Shown: positions 1 through 9,095, numbered from the stretch's first letter. The stretch is 38,315 nt of DNA from an uncultured Bacilli bacterium (GCA_947586205.1 CANPXO010000007.1:1-38315), one strand, 5' to 3'. A program made the numbers and translations. The notes: generated by a model from the sequence alone, not told the origin.

Positions 1-25
1 TCATTTCTGGATGAATATTTTTCAT
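1..25 (-). CDS. rpmE: Start of ribosomal protein L31 (rpmE), truncated by window edge
   Basis: ATG at 25 (-) with upstream GGAGAGTAACA RBS; first residues MKNIHPEM resemble bacterial L31 N-termini (MKxxIHPE). Only 8 residues visible. Confidence 0.45.
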
Positions 26-43
26 TGTTACTCTCCTTTCGCC

Positions 44-62
44 ATACCTAAGTCCTAGGTAT
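44..62 (-). promoter_or_regulatory. 7-bp inverted repeat (ATACCTA-AGTCC-TAGGTAT) in the presumed 5' UTR of rpmE
   Basis: Perfect arms 44-50 and 56-62, between a TATAAT-like -10 and the RBS of the rpmE-like start. Confidence 0.4.
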
Positions 63-151
63 AGATTTTCTTGTTTCCTATGTATTATACCATATTTTCT
101 AATCCTGACAAGGGGATTTTGGCATTTTGAGCATTTTTTAGATTGAATTTT

Positions 152-814
152 CTACTTTATTTCTAGTTTTTCGCTTATCCATTGATGGCCTTTATAGTTT
201 GGATAGATACTCGTTTCTTGAAAGAAGAATGCTTTTTGTTTTTTAATTTCACTGATATCGATAAAAGTAATCTGATAATTATTACATATTTCTTTTAATT
301 TTTGGTTAATGTTCTCGATTTTTTCCAATGGTACTTTTTCGGTTTGATATAAGCCAATTAAAAAGATGGAATTATGATTATAGGTTGTCAGAAGTTTCAC
401 AATTCTTTCCATGTTGTTTAAGTATGTTTCTATATCTTTTGATTTTAGTTTTGATTTACTATTTAACTCTTTGGTTCCTAAAGCAAGAGTGATGATTTTC
501 GATTTAGCTATTGCTTGTTGAATAGACAGATTCGTACTCTCCAAAGTATAATTTGTAGATATTTTGGTTTTTAATGTTTCACTTGTTTCTTCGGTACTCG
601 CAAATTCAGTGATGTATTCTTCTAAGTTTTTGTCTTCTAATTTGTCTCGTATATAATCATTAAAGCTGTAGCCTTCGACATCATAATCAGTTATTCCTGT
701 TGCAAGTCCATCTCCTAAAACTAGCATATTTAACGTTTCGTGATAAGTCACTTTATAAATAATAAAAGTTAAAATTGCTCCACATACTACTGTTAATATG
801 ATGATTTTTTTCAT
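152..814 (-). CDS. Membrane-anchored SGNH/GDSL-like hydrolase
   Basis: N-terminal TM segment followed by LVLGDGLATG block I-like motif. Confidence 0.5.
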   Translation of the reverse strand: MKKIIILTVVCGAILTFIIYKVTYHETLNMLVLGDGLATGITDYDVEGYSFNDYIRDKLEDKNLEEYITEFASTEETSETLKTKISTNYTLESTNLSIQQAIAKSKIITLALGTKELNSKSKLKSKDIETYLNNMERIVKLLTTYNHNSIFLIGLYQTEKVPLEKIENINQKLKEICNNYQITFIDISEIKKQKAFFFQETSIYPNYKGHQWISEKLEIK

Positions 815-855
815 AGTAACACCTAAATTATTTTATGTGTGTGGATGATTTTTAT

Positions 856-1305
856 TCAAATTTTTCCTTTTCCACATACCTCATTAAGAGAAATAGAAAA
901 TTTTTGACAGAACTTATATAGATTTGATAAGGAAATGCAAATTAATCCTTTCTCGTATCTTACAATACAAGCTTGGGTAACACCTAAAATATGGGCTAGT
1001 TCTACTTGAGAAAGTTTTTCTTTTTTACGAATTGTTTTTATATTGTTGCCTAAAGTTTGTAAAGAAAAGCCTTTTTTTAGATTTTTCTTTGAACGATTAC
1101 TTGATAAACCCAAAATATAATCTAGACTATAACCAAAATAATCCGCAAAGTCACATAGGTTGGGAAGAGGAATAATGCTTATGCCTAGTTCCCATAAGGA
1201 ATAAGCTGGACGTGTTACTCCTAAGATAGTAGACATCTCTGCTTGAGTCATATCATGATCTTCACGAATATCCTTTAGTCTTTTTATATCTATCATTCTA
1301 ATCAC
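856..1305 (-). CDS. XRE-family regulator with two HTH domains (cassette 1 partner)
   Basis: Two HTH_3-like segments (LKDIREDHDMTQAEMSTILGVTRPAYSLWELG; IKTIRKKEKLSQVELAHILGVTQACIVRYEKG); divergent from 1431. Confidence 0.85.
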   Translation of the reverse strand: MIRMIDIKRLKDIREDHDMTQAEMSTILGVTRPAYSLWELGISIIPLPNLCDFADYFGYSLDYILGLSSNRSKKNLKKGFSLQTLGNNIKTIRKKEKLSQVELAHILGVTQACIVRYEKGLICISLSNLYKFCQKFSISLNEVCGKGKI

Positions 1306-1357
1306 CTAAGAATATTTTCCCATTCTCTTATATGATTTTTAGATATTTGTAAATTTC

Positions 1358-1417
1358 AGTTATAATTTTTGCTATTTTTAGTTATATTTTTGCTAACTTG
1401 TGTTATAATTTATCTAA
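1358..1417 (+). promoter_or_regulatory. Cassette 1 promoter/operator: three AGTTATAATTTTTGCTA-like tandem repeats with extended -10
   Basis: Repeat starts near 1358, 1380 and 1401 (21-22 bp period); TGTTATAAT extended -10 at 1401-1409. Confidence 0.6.
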
Positions 1418-1430
1418 AGTAGGTGGAAAG

Positions 1431-2468
1431 ATGAAATTAAAAAGATTTAAAGAAACGGATAAGAAGAAAATTGGGGTTTTTATATTTACCATAGTGTGTG
1501 TTTTATTAGTGAGTGGAGTCGTTCTTTATCGAACATTCGCCGTGTTTGAAGTAAGGACAAATCAAAATGTCATTAAGGGAACGGTACAAGACCCTGGAAA
1601 TCTTTATTTTGCTTTTTATCAAAAAAATGTAGAAAATGGAACCTATGAAATTCAAAAAGATATGCCTAAAAAGGAAGAAGGGTACATGTTAGATAAAGAA
1701 AATAGTTATTGTGGAGTAAATGGAGAAAGAGATGAACACATCATTGTAACACTGGATAGAGATACTTGGTCCATCGTTGTCACTGGAATGACTACATCCA
1801 GAACCAAATGTAATTTATATTTTAAAAAAACTTATGATAATAATACTTTATATGATTTATCAGGAAATAACTACAATGGAACCTTTAGGGATGGCGCTAA
1901 AGTACAAAGGGATGAGGATGGTGCTTTAGGAATTTATTTTGATGGAGATACTGCCTATGTTCAAGTTGCTGAATTACCATCCACGATTGATTGGGCAAAT
2001 GGATTTACAGTTGAAGGTGAATTTAAAGTTATATCTATTCATTCCAATGATAAATGGCAAAGGATATATGACTTTGGTGGCGGACAATCAGATAATAATA
2101 TATTAATGGCATTTGGAAAAAATACTGGGGATTGTAACACGACTTGTGTCTCTTTTTCTGTTAGATATGATAACACAAATCGGAGAGGTGATTTTCTAGA
2201 ATTTATCAACATTAATGAAAAAATTAATTTTATCGCAAGATATGAAAAATTGGAAAATCAATATTCTTTATATGTTACTAGGAATCAAATTTTCTTAAAT
2301 AAAGTTAATTATGAAACTAGTGAGTTTGTAAAAAACGTTACACGAACAAGTAATTTTTTAGGAATGTCAAACTGGGAGACAGAAAAAGATCGTAAATTCA
2401 ATGGTTATATCTATTCTTTAAAATTTACAGATTCTAAAGGAAATATCATTTTATGGTATGATTTTTAG
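1431..2468 (+). CDS. Cassette 1 surface protein: conserved N-terminal anchor domain plus LamG/concanavalin-like C-terminal domain
   Basis: ATG at 1431 after AGGTGG RBS; MKLKRFKETDKKKIG...LYRTFAVFEVRTNQNVIKGTVQDPGNLYFAFY; C-terminus YDLSGNNYNGTF...YIYSLKFTDSKGNIILWYDF is LamG-like. Confidence 0.8.
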   Translation: MKLKRFKETDKKKIGVFIFTIVCVLLVSGVVLYRTFAVFEVRTNQNVIKGTVQDPGNLYFAFYQKNVENGTYEIQKDMPKKEEGYMLDKENSYCGVNGERDEHIIVTLDRDTWSIVVTGMTTSRTKCNLYFKKTYDNNTLYDLSGNNYNGTFRDGAKVQRDEDGALGIYFDGDTAYVQVAELPSTIDWANGFTVEGEFKVISIHSNDKWQRIYDFGGGQSDNNILMAFGKNTGDCNTTCVSFSVRYDNTNRRGDFLEFININEKINFIARYEKLENQYSLYVTRNQIFLNKVNYETSEFVKNVTRTSNFLGMSNWETEKDRKFNGYIYSLKFTDSKGNIILWYDF

Positions 2469-2516
2469 AAGACAAAATCTAAATTTATCAAACAAAACAG
2501 TGGATTAGAATACATT

Positions 2517-3842
2517 TTATATATCCAATTTATTTTTAGTAATACAAAATACTGCATATAATGGGACTGATTTTATATTATTTTTAAAGCCAAAATTTTT
2601 AGAAGAAATTCTAATTCCATATTTTGGTTTATATTCTGTCATGTAATTATTTAAACTTCTTGATTTTGTATGAGTACTTGTTTTTACTTCAACAGGTATA
2701 ATTAAACCTTTTTCTGATTGCAAAATAAAATCTAGTTCACTTTCAAAATCATTTTTCCAATAGTTTAAATTTAAGCCATTGTATTTTAGAGATGATGCAA
2801 CGTAGTTTTCTGTAAGCATACCTATCATCATTTCATTCACAGCTTCTCTATTTTTAATTAAGTAAATAGGAAATTCACTTAAATTGGTAAGTAAGCCAAC
2901 ATCATTCATATATAGCTTAAAAGAATCTAACTCCTCATACATTTTTAAAGGTACACCTATCTTGGTTTTAATACATTTATTTACTATCCCGGCATTTTCT
3001 AACCAATTTATAGAATCGCCAAAAATAGAACTAGTTCCACCTTTTTGAACTAATTTATATTGAAATTTTTTATTTTCTTTTGCTAATTGTACTGGAATAG
3101 AGTCAAATGTCGCGATAATTTTAGGAGCATCAGAAGTCTCACTATATTTGGTTATATCATTTTTATAAGACTCTATAATGGCATGCTGATAATCAATTGC
3201 ATTTATGGTAGAATTTGTGTTAATAAACTCTTGCACGACCTCTGGCATGCCTCCGATTGTTAAATAATCATAATATAAATCAAGAGCTTTCTTATGCATA
3301 AGTGTAGGAAGTGACTTATTGTCCTTAAAGCTCTCTTTAATATTTTCTAATAATAATTGGTTATCTGTGTTGATTAAAAATTCATCAAAAGATAAAGGAT
3401 ATATTGTTAAAAAATCCACTTTACCAACTGGAAAAGAGAATTCTTTTTTATTGATATGTATTCCTAGTAAACTTCCTGCTCCAATCACGTAATATTCAGG
3501 AGCATTTTCACAAAAATATTTTAAAGAAGTTAATGCTCTTGTGTTTTTTTGAATTTCATCAAAAAATATTAAAGTGTTTTCTTTATCTATTTTTTTATTA
3601 AATGCAATTTCTAGATTTTTTATAATATATTCTGGTGTAATGTTTTCGTTAAACATTTTACCAATAAGTTCATTGGTTTCAAAGTTCACATAAATAATAT
3701 CCTTAAAATACTCTTTAGCAAACTCTTTAACTAAGTATGTTTTGCCTACTTGTCTTGCTCCATAAAGGAGTAATGGTTTCCTATTTTTTTTGTTTTTCCA
3801 CTTAATTAAATCATTCATAGCATTTCTTTGCATATGTATCAC
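2517..3842 (-). CDS. AAA ATPase with DUF4143 C-terminal domain
   Basis: Walker A LLYGARQVGKTYL, Walker B TLIFFDEIQ, C-terminal ESELDFILQSEKGLIIPVEVKT. Confidence 0.85.
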   Translation of the reverse strand: MIHMQRNAMNDLIKWKNKKNRKPLLLYGARQVGKTYLVKEFAKEYFKDIIYVNFETNELIGKMFNENITPEYIIKNLEIAFNKKIDKENTLIFFDEIQKNTRALTSLKYFCENAPEYYVIGAGSLLGIHINKKEFSFPVGKVDFLTIYPLSFDEFLINTDNQLLLENIKESFKDNKSLPTLMHKKALDLYYDYLTIGGMPEVVQEFINTNSTINAIDYQHAIIESYKNDITKYSETSDAPKIIATFDSIPVQLAKENKKFQYKLVQKGGTSSIFGDSINWLENAGIVNKCIKTKIGVPLKMYEELDSFKLYMNDVGLLTNLSEFPIYLIKNREAVNEMMIGMLTENYVASSLKYNGLNLNYWKNDFESELDFILQSEKGLIIPVEVKTSTHTKSRSLNNYMTEYKPKYGIRISSKNFGFKNNIKSVPLYAVFCITKNKLDI

Positions 3843-3928
3843 CTATGAATAATATACTCTATAACTCCAAAAAAATCAATAATTTTCGTATTTTTTTGGA
3901 GTTATAGCAGTTTTTTGATAAAAAACAA

Positions 3929-4162
3929 CTATTCGGTTTTATGAATCATTGATTTTTTGTATGGTGTTTTTATATCTGTTCGATAAAGTAAATAATCTGT
4001 ACTTGTTTTGTAAAAATCAGCTAGTTTTATTAAAATAGAAATTGGAATGTTAATTTTCTCTAATTCATATTTACTGTAATTTGATTGGTCTATATTTAGA
4101 TAATTTGCTATATCTTTTTGATATAAATCATGGTCTTCTCTTATCTCTTTTAATCGGTTCAT
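3929..4162 (-). CDS. XRE-family HTH regulator (cassette 2 partner)
   Basis: LKEIREDHDLYQKDIANYLNIDQSNYSKYELEK HTH; divergent from 4291. Confidence 0.85.
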   Translation of the reverse strand: MNRLKEIREDHDLYQKDIANYLNIDQSNYSKYELEKINIPISILIKLADFYKTSTDYLLYRTDIKTPYKKSMIHKTE

Positions 4163-4206
4163 TCTTTTTCACCTTTCTTTTGACCTATTTTATTACAGTT
4201 ATATTT

Positions 4207-4270
4207 TACCTATTGACATATAGGTATATTTTGCCTATAATGAATTAAAATATAGGTAAATATTACCTAT
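4207..4270 (+). promoter_or_regulatory. Cassette 2 promoter with embedded operators (ATAGGTA/TACCTAT)
   Basis: TTGACA 4213-4218, 17-nt spacer, TATAAT 4236-4241; TACCTAT 4207-4213, ATAGGTA 4220-4226, ATAGGTA-AATAT-TACCTAT 4252-4270. Confidence 0.85.
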
Positions 4271-4290
4271 GTAAAAAGGATGATAGTTGT

Positions 4291-5640
4291 ATGAAATTAA
4301 AAAAATTTAAGGAAAGTAATAAGAAAGTAATTGGCGTTTTAATATTTACAATTTTATGTGTTATGTTAGTTTGTGGAGTCATTTTATACAGAACATTTGC
4401 TATCTTTGAAGTAAGAACAAATCAAAATGTGATTAATGGTGCTGTACAAGATCCTGGAAATCTATACTTTGCTTTTTATGTGGATAATCAAATTCAAAAA
4501 AATCTTCCTAGTAAAGATGAAGATTATGTTTTTAACTCTCAAAAAAGTTATTGTGGAGTTTTAGGAGAAAAGGATGATTCCATCAAATTATGGTTTGATC
4601 GTGACAGTTGGTCTGTAATTGCGGAAGGGATAACTTCTTCAAGAACGAAATGTAATTTATATTTTGATAAGGGAGAAAGTTTAATAGACAAAATAAAAAG
4701 TTTAAATACAGTCGATGAAGGTGATGGTTTATACAAAGTATCACATAATGACGCGACTATTTCTTATACTGATGAGGAAGAAAAACAAAACATGCTAAAA
4801 CAAGAAGAGCGAAGATATGCTGGGGATAATCCAAATAATTATGTATGGTTTAATAATGAATTATGGAGAATGATTGGTCTCGTAAATACACCAGATGGAC
4901 AAAGAGTAAAACTTATACGAAAAGATAGTATTGGAAGTTATAGTTGGGATAGCTCTGATAGAAATGTTAATTCTGGAGCTGGAGTCAATGAATGGAGTCA
5001 AGCAGATTTAATGATTTTATTAAATATGTATTATTATAATTCATTCGATAATCAATTTTGCATAACTGGTGAAGCTAATGCTAAAATTACATGTGGTTTT
5101 TTAAAAAATGGTTTAAAGTATGTTCATAGTTTTATTGATTATATTGAATGGAACTTGGGAAGCAATGGGCAAGATATTACTTGGGGTAATAATACTACAA
5201 TACAGATGTATAATGTAGAAAGAAGTAATGCTACAGGCGATTGGTGTAAAAGTGCAAATGTTAGTTATCCTTTATGTACTGATAAAGTTTTGCGTAATAT
5301 TATTTGGATTGGAAATGTAGCAGTTATGTATCCTTCTGATTATGGGTATGCAACAAGTGGAGGAATACAATGTTTAAGTTCTAATTTATTTGCGTGGGAT
5401 AACTCTTGTTATGAGCATAATTGGTTAAATAAAAAAGTGGATTTTTGGACACTAACTCCATCTGGGGGAGGTGCCATGGCAGAGCTTGCTTATCGTGTAA
5501 ATAATGTCGGCATTTTTGATACTGCTCAATCAAATACAGCAAAGAATTATGAAATTTTTCCAACTCTTTATTTAAAGTCAGATATTCTAGTTTCAATTAA
5601 TTCTAGTGGAACAATAGATTCTCCTTATATTATTGGTTAA
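4291..5640 (+). CDS. Cassette 2 surface protein: conserved N-terminal anchor domain plus DUF6273-like C-terminal domain
   Basis: Same N-terminal ~120 aa as the other cassettes; YVWFNNELWRMIGLV and MYPSDYGYA motifs shared with cassette 5. Confidence 0.8.
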   Translation: MKLKKFKESNKKVIGVLIFTILCVMLVCGVILYRTFAIFEVRTNQNVINGAVQDPGNLYFAFYVDNQIQKNLPSKDEDYVFNSQKSYCGVLGEKDDSIKLWFDRDSWSVIAEGITSSRTKCNLYFDKGESLIDKIKSLNTVDEGDGLYKVSHNDATISYTDEEEKQNMLKQEERRYAGDNPNNYVWFNNELWRMIGLVNTPDGQRVKLIRKDSIGSYSWDSSDRNVNSGAGVNEWSQADLMILLNMYYYNSFDNQFCITGEANAKITCGFLKNGLKYVHSFIDYIEWNLGSNGQDITWGNNTTIQMYNVERSNATGDWCKSANVSYPLCTDKVLRNIIWIGNVAVMYPSDYGYATSGGIQCLSSNLFAWDNSCYEHNWLNKKVDFWTLTPSGGGAMAELAYRVNNVGIFDTAQSNTAKNYEIFPTLYLKSDILVSINSSGTIDSPYIIG

Positions 5641-5667
5641 AAAGCAAGGTTTTTAGTTCCTTGCTTT
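5641..5667. terminator. Bidirectional intrinsic terminator between cassette 2 and murA
   Basis: AAAGCAAGG-TTTTTAGTT-CCTTGCTTT hairpin between convergent genes. Confidence 0.75.
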
Positions 5668-6925
5668 ATTCGTTTACTAATTTTATATCGGCTCCCACAT
5701 TTTGAAGTTTATCAATAATATGTTCATAACCTCTTAAGATATGGTCTATGTCAGATATGGAAGTTGTTCCATCGGCGATGAGTCCTGCTATTACTAAAGA
5801 AGCTCCTGCTCTTAGATCACTTGCTTTTACTTCACTACCATATAATTTTGTTTTTCCTTTAATATATGCGGTTTGATTGGAAACTTTAATGTCGGCTCCC
5901 ATGTTATTTAGGTAAGGCACTTGTCCCATACGATTGGAGTAGATGGTTTCTTCTAACACACTTGTTCCATTACACTGAGTCATTAACGCAGAAATTGGTT
6001 GGGCTAAGTCTGTTGGAAATCCTGGATAGACTAATGTTGTTATGTTTAAAGATTTTAATTTTTTACCGTGATTGATTACTAAGTTATTTTTTTCTAATTT
6101 AATATCTACACCAATTTCTTGTAGTTTTGAGATTAAAGACATGAGGTGCTCCACAATAATGTTTTCAATTCTAAGGTCTTTACCAAGCAAAGCTCCCATG
6201 ATAATATATGTTCCTGCTTCTATTCTGTCTGGAATAACTTCAATCATTGATTTATGAAGATATTCTACTCCTTCAATTCGTATTTTGCTTGTTCCTGCAC
6301 CTGTTATTTTGGCCCCCATGTTATTTAGGAAAGATGCTACATTTACGATTTCAGGTTCCTTAGCAGCATTGTTAATAATTGTTGTTCCTTTTGATTTTAC
6401 AGCGGCTAGCATGATATTAATGGTTGCTCCGACACTTGCAAAGTCTAAGTATATTTTGGTTCCTTTTAATTCTTCGGCTTCAATAATATATTTATCGTTA
6501 TCTTCAATTATGGTTGCGCCTAGGGCTTCAAAACCTTTTAAATGAAAATCAATTTTTCTTTTTCCGATGTTACAACCTCCTGGAAAATAGATTTCCACAT
6601 GTTTTAATCGTCCAAGTAAAGCTCCCATGAAATAATAACTTGCTCTTAGTTTATTGGCTAAATTTTCTGGGATTACTGTATTTTTTAAATCTTTGACATC
6701 AATTTTTAAATCACTTTCTTGAACTTCAACTTTTCCGTTTAACAATTCAATAATACGTATTAAAGCATCTCTATCAGTAATATCTGGCACATTTAAAATA
6801 CTTACTTCCTCATCACAAAGAATTGCCGCGGGAATTAAGGCGACTGCAGCATTTTTAGCACCAGAAATTTTGATGGTTCCTGAAAGTTCTTTTCCCCCAT
6901 GGATTTGTATTTTTTGCATACTCAA
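5666..6925 (-). CDS. murA: UDP-N-acetylglucosamine 1-carboxyvinyltransferase
   Basis: ISGAKNAAVALIPAAIL, FPGGCNIGKRKIDFHLKGFEALGA catalytic Cys loop. Confidence 0.95.
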   Translation of the reverse strand: MSMQKIQIHGGKELSGTIKISGAKNAAVALIPAAILCDEEVSILNVPDITDRDALIRIIELLNGKVEVQESDLKIDVKDLKNTVIPENLANKLRASYYFMGALLGRLKHVEIYFPGGCNIGKRKIDFHLKGFEALGATIIEDNDKYIIEAEELKGTKIYLDFASVGATINIMLAAVKSKGTTIINNAAKEPEIVNVASFLNNMGAKITGAGTSKIRIEGVEYLHKSMIEVIPDRIEAGTYIIMGALLGKDLRIENIIVEHLMSLISKLQEIGVDIKLEKNNLVINHGKKLKSLNITTLVYPGFPTDLAQPISALMTQCNGTSVLEETIYSNRMGQVPYLNNMGADIKVSNQTAYIKGKTKLYGSEVKASDLRAGASLVIAGLIADGTTSISDIDHILRGYEHIIDKLQNVGADIKLVNE

Positions 6926-6992
6926 ACACTCCTTGCAAATTTCTTAATTTAACTATATCAAATTTTTTCCTTGATTTAAAGTTATTTTCTCT

Positions 6993-7532
6993 TTATTTAC
7001 ATATATGTATGACACCTAAAATGACTAGAAGAAGGAAACCTAAAATGTTGGCTTTTTTTCCTAGTTTTTTAGATGCAAATTTACCAATGGCTAAACCTAA
7101 CATGGTAAATAGAAAACTTACGATAGAAAAGATAAGCATGGCTGATACTTTGCTCTTGGTGATTGCTGATAAACCTAGACCAGTAGAGAAAGCATCAATG
7201 GAAACACCAAAAGCAAAAAGGAATATTCCTAAAAACGAAAAATCCATTTCGGTTGTATCTTCTTTTTTATGCATTTCCCATAAGAGATTGCCTGCGATAA
7301 AAAGGAGAATACATCCTAAGAAAAGATTGCTGTTTAAAGCAAAAAAGGAAACAATTTTATCGCCTATCATATCTCCTAGATAAGGCATGATAAAGTGCAT
7401 GATTCCTACAGTCATACTAATTTGTAAACATTTTTTTCTTGATATGTTATAGGTTCCGATTCCTAAAGATAAGGAAAATGTATCCATTGACAATGCAACG
7501 GCAATCATTAAAACATTTAAAAAGTCTATCAT
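6993..7532 (-). CDS. mntP: MntP-family putative manganese efflux pump
   Basis: ALSMDTFSLSLGIG and FGVSIDAFSTGLGL duplicated motifs, six predicted TM segments. Confidence 0.8.
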   Translation of the reverse strand: MIDFLNVLMIAVALSMDTFSLSLGIGTYNISRKKCLQISMTVGIMHFIMPYLGDMIGDKIVSFFALNSNLFLGCILLFIAGNLLWEMHKKEDTTEMDFSFLGIFLFAFGVSIDAFSTGLGLSAITKSKVSAMLIFSIVSFLFTMLGLAIGKFASKKLGKKANILGFLLLVILGVIHICK

Positions 7533-7570
7533 AAGTAACTCCTATATTACTATATGATAGACGTTTGGTT

Positions 7571-8077
7571 CTATGAATTCCATTGAGCTAAAATTTCTTG
7601 AACAAAGAATTTATATTCCACATCTTCTGTATTGTTTTCTTTGGCATCTAATAAGCATAATGGCGGAAACATAACACACCACCAATTTTCACCTTGTCCA
7701 CTTCCTAAGGTGATGACTAACGAATCATATTTTCCACTTGGATAAACAACTCCTTTGTATTCTTTTTCCGGAAATTCATTTTTTCCATAAGAGACTGTGT
7801 TTTTCAAAGTATATTTGTTTACTTCTTCTCTTATCCATGGCATAGATTCTTCTATTTTCTCACTTGCTTCTTCTTTAGTTTTCACGTCTTGCATGAGGTC
7901 ATTTAGTTTGTTTTCTAAATCATTTTTTACAAGATACTTTGTTGTCTGGTCTTGTAAGGTATTTGAGTTTGCAATCACTCGAAAGCGAATTGCATAATCG
8001 GGAATAATAACTTCTTCTTTATTTGTTAATCCATAGACTAAAAATAGGATAAATAATATAGGAATTATTTTTTTCAT
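7571..8077 (-). CDS. spoIIR: Stage II sporulation protein R
   Basis: IRFRVIANSNTLQDQTTKYLVKNDL and LGSGQGENWWCVMFPPLC signatures. Confidence 0.9.
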   Translation of the reverse strand: MKKIIPILFILFLVYGLTNKEEVIIPDYAIRFRVIANSNTLQDQTTKYLVKNDLENKLNDLMQDVKTKEEASEKIEESMPWIREEVNKYTLKNTVSYGKNEFPEKEYKGVVYPSGKYDSLVITLGSGQGENWWCVMFPPLCLLDAKENNTEDVEYKFFVQEILAQWNS

Positions 8078-8116
8078 TTTCTCACCTATATTATTTAAGG
8101 GAGGTTGTTCACATTT

Positions 8117-8854
8117 TTATTCATGGATTAAAAAGGCATAACGGTCTTTCCCTGCTAAGTCTTTTTCTATAATACACTCATATGTGGATAAGTAAGTGGT
8201 TATTAACTTTTCTATTTTTGCTCCTTGTTCATAACCGATTTCAAAGGCTATGAGTTTTGGCTGTGTTTTTAGTTTGGATACTTTTTTTATGATTTCTTCA
8301 TAGAAAAACATTCCTTCTTGAGGTGCAAAGATGGCATTTTGAGGTTCATATTTTGTTTCTTCTCCAACATGAATTTCTTGAGATACATAAGGTGGATTAC
8401 TTATGATTATATCAAAATGTTCATAACTTGTTTTTAACATATCTTCTAAAATAAAGTGGATATCCACATGATTTAACTTCGCATTTTCTTTGGCTACATC
8501 TAAAGCATCTTCTGAAATATCTACTGCTGTGACTTCACATGAAAAGTGTTTTTTTAAAGCAATCGAAATACATCCACTTCCTGTTCCTAGTTCTAGAATT
8601 TTCGGATTTTCTTGTTTTATAGACTTGATTCTTTGAATTGTTTTTTCAACTAAATACTCGGTTTCAAATCTAGGTATTAATACTCGTTCATCCACATTGA
8701 TGTGAGTATCATAAAAATCAACATAGCCAATCAAATATTGAACTGGATAATGTCTCTCTAATTTGTCTATTACTTTTTCTAAGTTGTCTTTGTATTTTTC
8801 TTTTAGAAGTTGCCAATCTAAATCTGTAATAAATTCAGGTTTCATATATATCAC
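8117..8854 (-). CDS. prmC: Peptide chain release factor N5-glutamine methyltransferase
   Basis: LELGTGSGCISIALKK and IISNPPYVSQEI (NPPY) motifs. Confidence 0.92.
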   Translation of the reverse strand: MIYMKPEFITDLDWQLLKEKYKDNLEKVIDKLERHYPVQYLIGYVDFYDTHINVDERVLIPRFETEYLVEKTIQRIKSIKQENPKILELGTGSGCISIALKKHFSCEVTAVDISEDALDVAKENAKLNHVDIHFILEDMLKTSYEHFDIIISNPPYVSQEIHVGEETKYEPQNAIFAPQEGMFFYEEIIKKVSKLKTQPKLIAFEIGYEQGAKIEKLITTYLSTYECIIEKDLAGKDRYAFLIHE

Positions 8855-9011
8855 TTTCCTTATAAATATATTTTATGAAAATTACTATTTCGAACAGTTT
8901 ATTATTATTATTATATAATGGCATTATAATGGTGTTTTTCCCCTCAATCCATTTAATTTTTGTTATTATCTATTTAATTATGAATTTTATTTTGGAAAGA
9001 GGTGATGGTCC

Positions 9012-9095
9012 ATGAAAGGAATGAATAATGAATATTCTCATACTTTCATAATTCTTATATTAGTTTTAGAAAAGTATTTCCAAAACAAGGACTAA
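9012..9095 (+). CDS. Small 27-aa hydrophobic ORF, possibly a remnant of a YjcZ/sporulation-type small membrane protein
   Basis: RBS GAAAGAGGTGATGGTCC, ATG at 9012, MKGMNNEYSHTFIILILVLEKYFQNKD, followed by hairpin GAAAAGCACC...GGTGCTTTTC. Confidence 0.4.
   Translation: MKGMNNEYSHTFIILILVLEKYFQNKD

Noticed and set aside
5381-5596. Antisense ORFs such as 4548-4736, 5381-5596, 6072-6545, 7009-7383, 28955-29626
   Set aside because: They lie opposite well-supported genes, lack convincing RBS and read as low-complexity shadow ORFs.
8905-8925. TTATTATTATTATTATATAAT short repeat as a phase-variation tract
   Set aside because: Short and imperfect; more likely ordinary AT-rich promoter DNA.
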